Positions 45,970-57,830 are shown, counted from the first letter of the stretch. The stretch: DNA of 64,000 bases from Castor canadensis (GCF_047511655.1 NC_133394.1:63644501-63708500); one strand, 5' to 3'. Notes: generated by a model from the sequence alone, not told the origin. Made by a program: numbers and translations.

Positions 45970-47850
45970 ACATGCGCTAGGAAAAAAATGGGACCAGTTT
46001 GGATAGAGTATGATAGGCAAGTAGAAGCAAGATTAGAAAAGTAATGACAGGTTCCTTATAGCCTGACCAGTCATTATACAATTTTTTTTGAATAAGTTGA
46101 TAGTCATTGGAGAGTTTTGGGTAGAGGAGTGACATGATCTAACTTAGGTTTTTGCATATTCTCTCTCAAAGCTGTGTTTAGGAAAGACCTTAGGGTTGGG
46201 GCATGGATACCAGTTAGGGTAGTATTATAATAATAAAGGTGAGAGAATGGTATTGACTTACTACTAGTAGTACACAAATAAGTGATTCAGTTCTGGATAT
46301 ACTTTTATAGTATAGCTAGCAGCATTTGCTGACAGATTGTGTGTAGGATATAAGAGAAAAGAATATATGATATTAAAATGACTCTAAAGATTTTGGGTGG
46401 TAATTTGCTGATGTGGGGACTACAGGAAGAGCAGATTTGGAGGAAGGAGTACTCAGCAGTTCTGTACAGGTTCTGCTTGAAGTGCCTTTTAGACATCCAT
46501 GTGGAATCGTTGAATAGAGAGTTCAATATGAGAGTATGAATTCCAGGGAGGGGTCTGGGCTGAAGAAACAAATATGGAAGCTGTCAAACTATAGAGATAT
46601 GAAGCCATGAGACTGGATGCTAATACAAAGGGTGTAAGTATAAATAGCAGATTGGACGGAAAACTGAGCCTTGGGCATGTCAACATTAATAGGAAAAATA
46701 GCAGAGACCTGAAAAGTCTCTTCCTCTTTGAGTGAGGAAGGAGAAAAGGCAGTAGAGTGGTATTTTGAAATTCAAAAATTTTTTTAATAAGAGGAAGTAT
46801 TCAAGAGGTGTGTGGTGACTCATGCCTATAATCCCAAGTTCTTGGGAGGCAGAGGCAGGAGAATCATGAAATCATGAGTTCAAGGCCAGCCTGGGCTGTA
46901 TGACATGATCCTGTCTCAAAAAGCCAAAAAAAAAGGAATCAGCTATTCATGGTATAAGTAAAATGGCTATTGAGAAGTGTCTTGGATTTAGCAATACAGA
47001 GGTAATTTGAGACCTTGTTAATAACAGTTACAGGAAAAATGGGAGAAGAATTAGAAACTCAAACTAGGACAAATCTTTTGAGACATTAAACTACACAGTA
47101 GAAGAGAAATAGAGCAATATCTGTAAAGCATCAAGAGATCAAGAGTGGGTTCTTTTTTAAGTCTGAGAGACCTTAAAGCTTTCTGATGGGGAAGATCCAG
47201 CAAAAATGGAAAACTTGATGTTGCAAGAAAGATTTGGTGAATTGCTTGGGAAAGGATAACATCTAGTGCACGAAGGTAGAAGTTAGCCTAAGATCATTGT
47301 TTAGGTAGTTCATCTGTAGAACTGTATACAGGTATAGATGTTGGTAGGTGAGTTAATATGGTGGTGCAAACTTTTGAATGTTCCTTTCTACCAATTTAAT
47401 GCTTTTTATTTTTCAGTGTAATAGAAAGCAAAGCCATCTACTAAGAGAGAGTGTTGGAAATTTGAGAAGAGAGCAAAAGGTATAATTAGGAGATAGTGTC
47501 AATAGATGTGAAAATGTAACAGGATTCTTGGGTTACATTAGGAGTTCATTTAAGTTCCAGTAGTAAATTTAAATTCAAATATTTAGCATGATTGTATTTT
47601 CTACATATCAAGTTCAGCTGCATAGGTGCAAATGTGGAGCTGACAGAGTTGAAATTAACTAAGGTTGGAATTTGCCAAGAGAGTAAGCAGAGTGAGATGA
47701 TGAAAAAGAAAGGGAATGCAAGGGGATGGTTTATACTGATCTGCCATGGAATTTAAGTTTGACAAGAAAGATAATAATACATGTAAGGAATGAGGGACAT
47801 TGAAATGCGATAAATACAATCAGTGAATTTTGAGGTGATAGTGTGTCAAA
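45970..47850 (-). mobile_element. LINE2, ORF2 part (right piece)
   Basis: Antisense L2 (CR1-like LINE) continuing from 42490: 'tcattggagagttttgggta', 'gaggagtgacatgatctaac', then the complement of the RT tail (minus-strand peptide SLFNDSTWMSKRHFKQNL at 46305-46571 resembles the L2 'DISTWMS..HLKLN' motif), 'ctgagccttgggcatgtcaa', 'aagatccagcaaaaatggaa', 'atctagtgcacgaaggtaga', 'ggaagttgtc'-like decay beyond 47600. A SINE (46803-46940) is inserted. Highly diverged, many stops. Confidence 0.65.
46803..46940 (+). repeat. B1-like SINE
   Basis: Sense 7SL-like monomer: 'gtgtggtgactcatgcctat', 'aatcccaagttcttgggagg', 'gttcaaggccagcctgggct', then a poly(A) tail. Inserted in the L2. Confidence 0.75.
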
Positions 47851-49285
47851 AGAATTTTGGACTGGGGTTCTCAAGTAAATGTTTGATATCATGAAACCTC
47901 TATCATGTACATATTTGTTGAGATGTTAAGGAAATAACATGCAGGATCTTCTACAGTATACCTTGAAAAACTGGAATTGGTTAGGTGCTCTGTAATCTCA
48001 AACTGACCTCCACTTTAACAGTGAATGCTAACTTGCTTGTAGAAATTTGCATGTCAGTGAGGTGAGATTCTGCACTCATATTTGGCTAAATATTTAACAT
48101 CTTACAAGCTTGAGTTTTTTTCTCTGCCATTTCCAGATGATTTGTGATGCTATATTTACCAATGAAGCTTTTTTGTGCTTACATGCATTTATGCAAAAGA
48201 TGATTATTATTTATGTAACATTTAATATGGCATATTAAAATGGAAAATCTTACTACCATGGGAGTATTTGTAATCTAATATTTGTAAAATATTTACTGCT
48301 TTTAAAGCAGATATATTAAAATAATTTGGAAGTGTAATGATCACTTGTTAAAATTCTCATTTTTCTTTTTCTTTTTTTACTGTTTTTTTCCTCATCATAT
48401 GCATTGTATTTACCCTAATAATACCTTTGACCTATTATCCATAAGGATTATAGATATCTGTTAACAGTGAGAAGACAAGCTTAGTTTATGTAAAACTTGA
48501 TGTAATGTAACAAAATTACATGAAACATCAATTTTATGAGGCCACTAGATGGCTCTGTTGTCCTGTTATTTAAGTATATGTTTAACCACCTAGGGGTTTT
48601 GAATTAAATACAACTACTTATTATTGTGCGTGACTGTATTGCTGTGTATGTGAATAGTAACATGAAAATGTTGGTGTGCCTAATAGCTCTATCAGCCTAT
48701 CATATAGACTCCAGTTTTATATAATAAATGTCTACAAAATTATTTTGTAGATCTTAGATTGCAAATTTTGGAAACCTTAGATTATATAGAAATGAACAAC
48801 ATTCTCCAGATGCGTATTTTAAGAACACAATTGAAATTCACCAGATCTTTTTTATATTTGAACTTGATGAATAGGTTTTTGCCATAACAAATTAATACTG
48901 TACTTAAAAGTTAAATATTAAGTTAATTTGGAGTATATCAAAATAGACAGTGATACTGTTGGAGAAGTGGAATATTTTTGCCCACAGTAGGATGTGGTCA
49001 TATTCATCTTACCAATAGTAGTGTTTTTTTGTATGATATATGCTGAATTAAATGCTTATTGAGTGAGAAAACTAGGATGATAAAAATGAAAGAGAATTCT
49101 GGGAATCACATGTAATATTCAAAAGGAAAATGAATTGCAGGGTGATATATTTAGCAAAATTGACAAATGCTTTTTTACCTTGCCTACATCTTAGCTCTAT
49201 CTTTGCCAAAAGTTTTAAACTGAGAGTTTTCCCCACCATGGAAATATATTTCCAATTTTATAATAAAATTTTATGAATTCATATT
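47851..49285. other. AT-rich DNA, no feature seen
   Basis: About 1.4 kb with no exon, RNA gene or repeat that I recognise. Confidence 0.45.
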
Positions 49286-49646
49286 TGTAAGGAACTGCCA
49301 AATAAAGACCATGCCACATGTGGAAAAGAAAGATTTATTGGAACCAGACCACAGGGCTGTCACTCTTGGGTTCAGAGTGAAGCGGCTTGACTAAATTGGT
49401 TAGTGGGCTTTATAGGAGGGGCCAAGCCATGGGGGAGGGAGAGAGAGTCTGGTCTCTGATTATCTGCGATCGCTAGATAGAACAGGTCGACATGCCTGGC
49501 TAGTTGAGTAACTGGAAGTTCCTGAGGTGTTTTTCAAGCAGAGAAACAAACAGGGGAGTTGGGCAAGCAATCATAAATCAGGGGGTCTGGTTTTGGTGCT
49601 AGCCTTGGGATCTTCCACCCGCCCCAGGAATGCCAGGGGCCTAACA
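49286..49646 (-). repeat. 3' LTR of an endogenous retrovirus
   Basis: An LTR of about 361 bp with TG...CA ends (TGTAAGGAA on the + strand left edge, CCTAACA on the right). Read on the minus strand it has TATAAA (complement of 49410-49416) and downstream an AATAAA polyadenylation signal (complement near 49331-49340), the correct order for U3-R. It follows env remnants, so it is the 3' LTR. No 5' LTR was found. Confidence 0.7.
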
Positions 49647-49876
49647 TTCTAGCCTTTTGTTGGTATTATGGGTGCTGATCGATCTAGCTGCTTGGTGCTG
49701 AGTGCTGAGTGGGGGCATTGTTAAGGGGATTTGGCTGGAATTTGGAAATTTGTGAGGTCCCCAGGAGTGGAGGTTGATAGTTTTTCCCAGGCTTCATCTG
49801 CAGACAAGGCCAATTGTTGGTAGGCCAGAGAAAGTTGTAGTAGCATCTGGTGGGAAAGTCTGTCTGCTGAGTTCCT

Positions 49877-50068
49877 CTAGGGAATCCTGGAGGCATCTAG
49901 GGTTAAAGAGCATTTTCCTGGTTTAAGGGTTTGTATTTCCATAGCATCATTTCCATAGCACATGTGCAGCTGTTTTTTTTTTTTTTCTGTAGTAGCCTCT
50001 ATAATGGATCGTATAACCAAGGGAAGGAAGCAGGGAAGTAGTATGCATGCTCTCAGAATTAGGCCCAC
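49877..50068 (-). pseudogene. ERV env C-terminal fragment
   Basis: A 63-codon frame starting with a hydrophobic stretch (LILRACILLPCFLPLVI) placed just before the LTR, where the envelope transmembrane segment and tail would be. The remaining env is not recognisable. Low certainty. Confidence 0.4.
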
Positions 50069-50699
50069 TGCCCCTACCTGTGTTTTAAATTCACCTATGG
50101 CAGAAAATTGAGAGCCAGATGAGGACTAAGAGCTTATGCAGGAGAGGAAGAGGGAGAGAGTTTGTGGGAGAGGCTTAGCCATGTAGGGCCCAGCAGTACT
50201 CATCCTTTGTTGCAGTGGAAGAGTCTGAAGTCAGTGGGCAATGTTTTATCCTTGAAAGGTGCTGCCACTGGGGAATCCTGTTGAGTTTGACAGTGGTGGG
50301 CGTTGTGAGGATGACCAGATGGGGGGTCCGTCTACTGAAGTCCCAATGGAGAGAGTCAAAGATCCTTTAGGGGAATGAGATCCTCTGGTTTTAATAGAAA
50401 TTGTTATGGGGCCCTCTGAGGGGTGGGTCTGCATGCTCTCTGAGAGGTTCCTGGAGGAGGTTAAGATAAAGTAGATAGTCAGCCAGAGAAGCAGAGTCTG
50501 TTGGAGGAAAGTTTCCTAAGAGAAATGGGTGGCCATACATTATTTAAGACCCAAATAGGAATATTACATGGAGCATAAAAAGGTGTCTGCTAAAGGCTGC
50601 ATATCTAGGCATCCAGTTTCTGCAAAATCCTGTAACTCCCAAGAAAGCTTTAAGCTGCTTTTATGATATAGGGTAGTGGGAAATGGAGGATTGGGTTGA

Positions 50700-51080
50700 T
50701 TCACTCATGACTCAGGGAGTGAGTCTGTCCCTTTAAGACCACACCTAGGTAGGTGACCTGAAGGAGACATAATTGAGCCTTCTCCTTAAAGACTCTGTAT
50801 CCCCGGAGGCCAGAAAGTTTTTTAAAAGGACTCTGTTGCCTTGTAGATGAGGGGCTCTGTGGCTCTGCACTGAAGTATATCATCAACATATTGAAGAAGG
50901 GTGGCCTCTGAGTAGTGCCCATCTAATAAGTCTCTGGTTAGGATCTGTCCAAAGAGATGAAGACTGTCTTTAAACTCTTGTGGCAAAACTGTCCAGATTA
51001 GTTGCTGCGAAGGGTTTGTGTAATCTTTAAAGGCAAACAGGGTCATACTGTCAGGATGCAGGTTAAATGGAACACTTTTG
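50700..51080 (-). pseudogene. ERV pol fragment: reverse transcriptase
   Basis: A minus-strand frame (50822-51046) contains LFAFKDYTNPSQQ, WTVLPQEFKDS, LFGQILTRDL and LLQYVDDIL. YVDD is the catalytic box of gammaretroviral-type RT. The frame breaks downstream into shorter pieces (50701-50922). It keeps the fingers/palm part only; RNase H and integrase were not seen. Confidence 0.8.
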
Positions 51081-51535
51081 GATATAAATTTACATTTTTA
51101 ACTTTGTAAATGTTTGTACCATATTTAGAAAAAGTATACACACAACATTGTTACAAGATGGTCATTTAAGACACATGAGCAAATATGTAAATGAACTCTG
51201 ATTTAGTAGTACTTAAAGCTTGACAAGGTCAGCAGAAAACACAAATAATTTCTTTGATAAAATCTAACAGTTTTTTGTAGATGTTACTCAGAGAAGAACA
51301 ATATTAAGATAACCTTGTTATTTTATAGCCTTAGAGAATTTGATTTTAGTTTGGCATGACCTTAAAAATCTTTTAGGCAGCTCTTAGACTATAGTCAACT
51401 TTAACTTTGTCACACAGTGAAGTTTACCTATCTGTATCCTTTCCAGTTGTTTACTTTGTAACCTGTATTTTAAAATTAACTTTTGTAAGAATTTAAATTT
51501 AAATAAAACTGTCTTTTCTTTTTGGCTGGTGGAGC
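51080..51535. other. Non-retroviral AT-rich block inside the ERV
   Basis: It separates the RT and protease remnants. On the + strand it ends with AATAAAACTGTC without a poly(A) tail. Origin not recognised. Confidence 0.35.
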
Positions 51536-51539
51536 AGAC

Positions 51540-52480
51540 TGTCCACCCCCACCACGGAGATCTGTGAAGGATAAAGCTTACCTGAGATGTCAGGTAGTAC
51601 CAAGTAGGTGATTGAGGCCTACGGGCTACATGGATGCTTACCCTGGGCTCCTCTGAGGTGATCTTGAAGGGGGCCAAGGTCCCAGGGCTGTGTCAGTCTC
51701 TGCCGCCAAGCCCAAGAGGTCTGTGAGACCTTAACTCTGTTGAGAGTGGAAGTGGGAGACTGACCTACCTTGCAGAGACAAAGGGGGCAGTCGTCTTTCC
51801 AGTGTCCATTCTGGCCACATTGTGGACAGAGTCCTGGAGGCGGGCGAGGTGAAGGGCAGTGTTTTTGCACAATGTCTTGTCTGGTTGCCTTTGAAGCAGG
51901 CCCCTGGAGGCATGTGTTGTTGTTCAGCCAGTCTCGAAGTTGGAAGAGGTAGCCTCAGGGCAGCAAAAAGCTGGGCCTTTTGGTGGTCTCAAGCCTCAGC
52001 TCAGTTATAAATACCTTAAATGCCATTTTCATAAGATCTCCCTGGGGGGTTTGAGGGCCACACTCTGCCTGTTTAAGTTTTCTTTGAATATCAGTGAAGG
52101 ATTGGGAAATAAAATGAGAGGTGAGAATAATTGTTCCATCCTTGGAAGATGGGTCTCATGCCAAGTCATATCATATGCTTGGGTTAGGTATTTAAATTCT
52201 TTAATATAGGAGGCTGAGTCATTGGAGAAGGAGTTACATCTCTTTTAAATTTGAGAGAGATTAGTCATGGAAAAAGGCACATGGGCTCAGATAATGTTGT
52301 CAGCTCCTGCCACCTCCTGGAGTGGGTACAGGTGAGCTGAGCATGCTTGGGAGGAGGTATGGGAGCAGGTATGGGATGCGGGTGGGGAGGAGAAGGGTAA
52401 GGGCATAGCAGGGGCTGAGGGCAATGCTAGTGGTGGGCAGATGGAGGCTGTGAGGTCACAAGTAAGAGATAAGACATATA
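51540..52480 (-). pseudogene. ERV gag fragment: capsid end and zinc knuckle
   Basis: The minus-strand frame 51619-51870 contains CPQCGQNGHWKDDCP, a CCHC zinc knuckle of nucleocapsid. Upstream, capsid-like words (IKEFKYLTQAYDMTWHET, about 52140-52200) match the end of gammaretroviral capsid, and a proline-rich tract lies beyond. Stops and frameshifts divide the region. Confidence 0.75.
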
Positions 52481-52547
52481 TAATACTCTGAAAAATTTTA
52501 GCTTGAGTTGAATTTAGAGCAATTTTTGCATACTTTTTTTTTTAAAT

Positions 52548-52700
52548 AAAGTTGGGTGCTGGAGGCTCACACCTATAATTCTAGCTACTCAGGAGGCAGA
52601 GATTGGGAGGATCACAGTTCAAAGCCAGCTGGGCAAATAGTTCCATGAGACCCTATCTTGAAAAACCCTTCACAAAAATAGGGCTGCTGGAGTGGCTCAA
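52548..52700 (+). repeat. B1-like SINE with truncated tRNA-like half
   Basis: 'gggtgctggaggctcacacc', 'ctactcaggaggcagagatt', 'caaagccagctgggcaaata', 'accctatcttgaaaa', then 'gctgctggagtggctcaagg', where the right unit breaks off. Confidence 0.7.
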
Positions 52701-53100
52701 GGTAAAAATAGTAAAATTAAAACATCAGATGGTGTATGAGAGTACTCTAATTTAATATATGTTTTAGTAGTTATTTTTTAATCTAAGTAAAATTATAGAA
52801 AACTAAGTAGAATTAGAACCAAAGAAATAACTTTTGTATTTCTCTAGTTTAAAACTCTTTTTATCTATATGATAATTTATGTAAATGAATAGTATTCCCT
52901 AGAACTCAGAAGGGTCCTGAAAAAAAATCCTTGGAATTCAGGACTCAAATTTGCTGAAAGCAATAAGAATTTTTGAATATTTATCATTTTAAAGTTATTG
53001 GACAGAACTAATTGAGAAGGATTAAGAATGGAAATTGTATAAGATGAATGTACAAAAAAAGACATCCTGAAAATAAAAATTTTTGGGTGTAGAATTGCTG
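52701..53100. other. AT-rich DNA, no feature seen
   Basis: No exon or recognisable repeat. Confidence 0.4.
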
Positions 53101-53104
53101 TAGG

Positions 53105-53480
53105 ATGAGAGAGGGAGAAGAGGAACTGTGGTTACAAAGGCAGTGGATGCTAGATCATGTAAGGTCTCAGAGGCTATGTATGAACTATCATTAGTATTCT
53201 GAATAAAAAGGAGAGGTATTGAAGGAGTGTTAACAAAGTAGTGCGCTGACCAAATTTGTCTAAGGAATATACCACATGTTGGGTTGACAGTAGATTATAG
53301 TAGACGAGCATTGAAGCAGGGGAGAGATTCAGGAAAGCAATGATGGCATCTTAGAATGGGATGGCAGCAGCACAGTTGGTCAGAAGTGGTTGCTTTTGGA
53401 TATAATTGAAGACAGACACAATAGGATTACTTGACAAATTGAATGTACTAATCAAATCACTGGGTATACTATTATTTGCA
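53105..53480 (-). mobile_element. LINE2 fragment
   Basis: Antisense L2: 'gctagatcatgtaaggtctc', 'gaagcaggggagagattcag', 'tcagaagtggttgcttttgg' and 'acacaataggattacttgac'. It overlaps the same L2 segment as 46010-46350, so two independent L2 copies exist here. Confidence 0.55.
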
Positions 53481-53799
53481 GGTCATGTCTATATTCCAGG
53501 GTTATACCAGGTGTCACTCAGGATGAAACTGATTATTTTGGAGAAAGATTGCAATCTACATATGTGCTTCACCTGCAGACCTAAGTCTTTCTGCACCACT
53601 AGGCTTACTCCTGGCCTATTTTACTTAAGGCATAATTTTAAATAGCCTCAATCCTGGCTATTTGTTCTTTTTCCCTGAGTCACCATTATTGCTAATTGGA
53701 CCAGGGACATAATGCTTAGGTAGGGGGTGTTAATTCCATAATTAGAAATATAGCTGTCATTAGTTTTCAATAAATGTCCACATTCAAGATATGTTTCAG

Positions 53800-53877
53800 G
53801 AATGGGAGTATGGCTCAAGTAGTAGAGCTCCTGCCTAGCCAGGAATAAGGCCCTGAGTTCAGGTACCACAAAAAAAA

Positions 53878-53880
<3 letters not shown>
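53800..53880 (+). repeat. ID/tRNA-type SINE half
   Basis: 'ggagtatggctcaagtagta', 'gagctcctgcctagccagga', 'ggccctgagttcaggtacca' then poly(A). The tail passes into a TA microsatellite. Confidence 0.7.

Positions 53881-53917
<37 letters not shown>
53880..53917 (+). repeat. (TA)n microsatellite
   Basis: About 19 TA units directly after the SINE tail. Confidence 0.95.
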
Positions 53918-53920
<3 letters not shown>

Positions 53921-53954
53921 TCATCACTTTTGGAATTTTTGTCTCTTTCAGGAA

Positions 53955-54100
53955 AATCCAGCCAAATTCAGTGTTTTTCTCATCCTTTCTTCCCAAGGTA
54001 GCCGTGACAATGGACATGAGGTGAGAGGGAAACATCTGGGCCTCAGCCATCCTCTGTCTTCTGCTGGCATTGGGTGAATCTCATCAGGCTCAATCTTTGG
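53955..54100 (+). other. Exon-like segment with signal-peptide-like coding, broken
   Basis: A pyrimidine-rich CTCTTTCAG (ending 53951) precedes it and a consensus-like donor (TTG|GTAAGT at 54100) closes it. An ATG at 54010 reads MDMR then TGA; the same frame then gives EGNIWASAILCLLLALGESH, with the look of a signal peptide. I do not recognise a gene. It may be a decayed first exon or chance. Confidence 0.25.
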
Positions 54101-54254
54101 TAAGTGGCTTCTGCTTTCTGGTCTGGGCTCCTCCTGTAACTTGTGGTCATCATCAGTCTGTGCATTATGTGTCCTTCTGGTCCTGGGTGCTATGTCTCTT
54201 TGGATCTAAAATCCTGTTTTTAGTGATTTCTGCAGCTTCCCTGAAGAATGTGGG

Positions 54255-54372
54255 CTTTTCCTTTTTTGAAATATGGTCTCACTGTGTGGCCTAGGCTTAT
54301 CTCAAACTTGAGATCCTCCTGCTTCTGCTTTCTATGAGATGGGATTATGGGCATGTACCATCCTACTGGGCC
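54255..54372 (-). repeat. B1-like SINE
   Basis: Antisense monomer: 'tgaaatatggtctcactgtg', 'tggcctaggcttatctcaaa', 'gagatgggattatgggcatg'. Confidence 0.65.
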
Positions 54373-55070
54373 TGCTTTGAAGAGTTTTAAATGGGAAGTT
54401 GGACACACTTTTCTCTACGTTTGATCCTCACTTAAGATCTTTCATCTTTTCACTTTTAGGGCTCAGGTCAGTGGCAGTGAGAAAGGCCAGCAGAAAAGAA
54501 ACCCAAATCTGTGTTTGCCTTGCTTCTTTGTTTTGAATCATCCTTATCTCATCCAGGCAGCTTCCATTTGAGAGTAGAATTTGAAGGTGGTGGAGGGGAG
54601 GTATAGTCTGGTTTTCTATTTACTTTCTTTCTATGGTGTCTTAGCTGTAGATACTTAAATTACTTCCAACTCCCAATATCTGCCAAAGGACTTTAAAAGA
54701 GTTGTATCTATCAATATTTACTGTATTAGACATGAAACTTAAAAATTTTTAAATGAATTAATTTTAAAATAAGAGAAAGCCAAGAATAACATCATTGCCA
54801 AAATCAAAAGAAAATTCAGAGTGGCATTGTGCTACATTTTTGCAAATCTCCTTAAGTTTGGCTTAATAAAAGACGGATGGATTCTCATATCAATTTCTGT
54901 ACTAGGTTTATTTTGATAATTGTTTTCGTTGAAGTATATGAAGAAGATCTGGCTGCATACATCTGTATGCCTACATATTTGGGAAAAGGAAGTGTATATT
55001 TGTAGCCTAGCCTTTCCATATTAACTGTAGTTTTTTTTTCGTTGTTTAGTACTATGTAAAAGCTCTACAA
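54373..55070. other. AT-rich DNA, no feature seen
   Basis: No exon or recognisable repeat. Confidence 0.4.
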
Positions 55071-55071
55071 G

Positions 55072-55122
55072 TCTTCCTTCTTTCATTCCTTCTTTCGTTC
55101 GTTCGTTCCTTCCTTCCTTCTC
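55072..55122 (+). repeat. (TTCC/TTCG)n tract
   Basis: Imperfect TTCCTTC and GTTCGTTC units. Confidence 0.85.
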
Positions 55123-55129
55123 TATCACC

Positions 55130-55660
55130 ATGATCCCCTTATATACAGTAGCTTAGAGTACAGTGCATTATATTATATTCTTATGTAGGTGGGCTGTTTC
55201 AATAGTTTTCATGCTCTAACATTTTCTTTTGCTCTCCCACCTCCCATAGTCTCCTCAGACTAAAATTTTATTCTGTTTCTCACCATATATGTATGTATTT
55301 ATGTATGTATATGTGATCATCTATCTATCTATATATACATTTAATTTATAAGTCTAGCTTCCACATGTGTGGGAAAACATGTGACCTTTGATTTTTGGAG
55401 CCTGGCTTACATTGGTTAGCATAATGTTTTCCAGTTCCATCCATTTACCTTCAAACAACATAATTTCATTCTTCTTTAAGGCTGAATAAAACTCCATTAT
55501 GTATATATACCAATTTTTCTTAATCCATTCATTAGTCATGGGGCATCAAGGCTGCTTCCAAGGCATGGCTGTTGTAAATAGTGCTGCAATAAACATGGGT
55601 ATGCGAGTGGCTCTATCATATCCTAGAGCATATTCCTTTGGATATATGGCCAGGAGTTTA
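55130..55660 (-). mobile_element. L1 3' end fragment
   Basis: Antisense: 'ccacatgtgtgggaaaacat', 'cagttccatccatttacctt', 'taatccattcattagtcatg', 'gtgctgcaataaacatgggt'. The minus-strand peptide at 55354-55539 (IKKNWYIYIMEFYSALKKNE) is the L1 ORF2 C-terminal motif. It carries a TATC/TATG-rich patch at 55290-55335. Confidence 0.75.
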
Positions 55661-55884
55661 CCTTAATTTCTTAATTTGTTACCTAAAGGTAACAAATTTA
55701 ACTACTTAAAAAAAGGTAACTAGTTAAAATTAGTATGTTTTGGCTCCCCACATGAAGAATGAGACATGTTTAGCTTATCTATATTAATTCCTCACTTATA
55801 CTCTTGTTCATCTTCCTAGTTTTTGAAAATATATTTACATTTTTGGTTTTGTTTCTAGCTCTTCTTTTGATTATGTTTGTGGCT

Positions 55885-56640
55885 TTAAATAAATCAATGA
55901 AAAAAATGTTCAACATCTGTAGTCATCAAGGAGATACAAATTGAAACAGCATCTGATTGGGGTAAGTGAAACCACCTCACTTTAGTTAGAATAGGTTTCA
56001 TTAAGAAAATGAAAAACAACAAATGCTGGTGAAGATGGGGGTGGGAGGGGAGGTACTCTTATTCACTGATGGTGGGGTATAAATTAGTGCAGCCACTATG
56101 GAAATAAGTATGGAGGTTCCTCAAAAAATTAAAACTAGAAGTACCACATGATCCAGCCCTACCACTGCTGGATATATACCCAAAAGAATCAAAATTGACA
56201 TACAATGGAGATACCTTCCTACCCATGTTTATAGCTGCACTATTTGTGGTAGTCAAACTATAGAATCAGCCTAGGTGCCCACCAGCAGATGAATGGATAA
56301 AGACAAAGGATTTACTCAGCTATTATGAAAAATGAAATTATGTTGTTTGCTAGAAAATGGATGGAACTAGAGATTATCATGTTAAATGAAAATCAACCCC
56401 ACCAGACAAATACTGCATTTTTCTCTCATTTTTTGGAAACAAGCAGAAGATAAAACAATATGAATCAAAAAAACCAAGGTCATGAAAGAACTTGGGAGGT
56501 GGAAGGGGGAGGGAAAAGAGGGAAGGAGGAGTAATAAAGCAAGAGAGGGAGTGAATATGATCAAAATGCATCACACAAAGTGCATGTGCGGAAATATCAT
56601 GATGAAACCCTTTACAATGTCCAACTTAATAATCACTAAT
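55885..56640 (+). mobile_element. L1 3' end fragment
   Basis: Sense: 'gagatacaaattgaaacagc', 'gtgcagccactatggaaata', 'atgatccagccctaccactg', 'tgtttatagctgcactattt', then 3'UTR. It is in the opposite orientation to, and covers the same ORF2 region as, the fragment at 55130-55660. Confidence 0.75.
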
Positions 56641-57150
56641 GAAAATGTACCTATAGTCAATTTCTGCTAAACCCAATGTAAGTCAGAGTAGATCAGAGTG
56701 ACTGTTTTTTAATGGTAGATCCTTAAGATAATTGAAGGAGGAAGGTTTAGTTATTCAAGTACAATTTCTGCTTCCAATTATCACTTAGGTAATTCAGGGC
56801 TCTTCCTCTATTGAAGAGTAGCTAAGAGACAGGGAGAGCCAATATTACAAAATTGGTGGACCTCCACATGGTAAAATAAAGCAGGGGAAAAATACCATCT
56901 TCTTAGCCATGATCATATTTTTACTAACAGTGACAGATGGGAAAATTGAGGCCCCAAAAGTCACATACCCAATGTTTAGTTAAGCACAGATACCGGGCTA
57001 CAGTCCAGTTTATCCTCTTTATTATTTTGATTGTCCTGAAGGCAATTGGGGATTGAAACAATAGGTTTTATCAACTTAATCATAGGTGGGAGCAAAAATT
57101 TATCAATACTGCATTTTCATACCTTTTTATTGTTTTTAAAATTGTAATCT
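56641..57150. other. AT-rich DNA, no feature seen
   Basis: No exon or recognisable repeat. Confidence 0.4.
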
Positions 57151-57154
57151 TTAA

Positions 57155-57240
57155 TTTTTTTCTTTGTACTGGAGTTTGAACTCAGGGCATTGTACTTGCT
57201 AGACAGGTGCTCTAACACTTGAGCCACACCCCCGGCCCAT
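57155..57240 (-). repeat. ID/tRNA-type SINE half
   Basis: Antisense: 'tactggagtttgaactcagg', 'cagacaggtgctctaacact'-like sequence, 'tgagccacacccccggccc'. Confidence 0.7.
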
Positions 57241-57830
57241 AATCTTTACATTCTTATAAATTTGTCTATTTATTCATTTGTATGTGAAATAAAGTTTATT
57301 TTTGATATTGTATTTGCCTTGTGGGCTTTAAAGAGTTTTGTTTGTTGACAGATGTAAATTAAGTAAAGTCCTAGGAATATATCGCATTTTGAGCTTACAT
57401 TTCTGTTGAAGTTTTTTTAAAAAAAATTCAGGTTCAGAATGCTGTATACCAAATAGAGGAAAGAAAACCCATCTTCTCTGGTCCAACTGTATAAATTATG
57501 CATAATGTTTAAGAGCAAGGTCCTGTTTCTATTTCAGTTATCAATTTGAATAGAGCATTTTTGGCAGTGGAAATATAGACAGCAGGCATTTCCTACACTT
57601 AATTTATTCTCTCATAACCAAGAAGCAGCTTGATGTAGACAGTTTTATGTAAAATTTGTCACATATTCTCTGTGCTTTGGAAATGTCTTACATTTCACTC
57701 AGTTTAATTCATTTTTCTATATTGTAAAATGTGGGAAATACATTCTTCCCAACAATAACTTGGAGACTGTGCTGTGGATCATTTAATCTGTAAAATTTGC
57801 TTTGACTTTTTTGAACGGGATTGATAAGTA
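57241..57830. other. AT-rich DNA, no feature seen
   Basis: No exon or recognisable repeat. Confidence 0.4.

Larger units (their letters stand above)
49286..52480 (-). mobile_element. Decayed gammaretrovirus-like ERV (gag-pro-pol-env remnants)
   Basis: An old proviral relic of about 3.2 kb on the minus strand, in the order gag (about 52480-51600), protease start (51600-51540), RT (51080-50700), env C-terminus (about 50070-49880), LTR (49646-49286). Large parts are missing and every gene is broken by stops. A stretch at about 51080-51535 does not look retroviral and may be a later insertion or replacement. There is no capacity for protein of viral function. Confidence 0.75.

Noticed and set aside
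51770-52209. + strand frames over the ERV gag region
   Set aside because: Shadows of the minus-strand gag remnants with the zinc knuckle.
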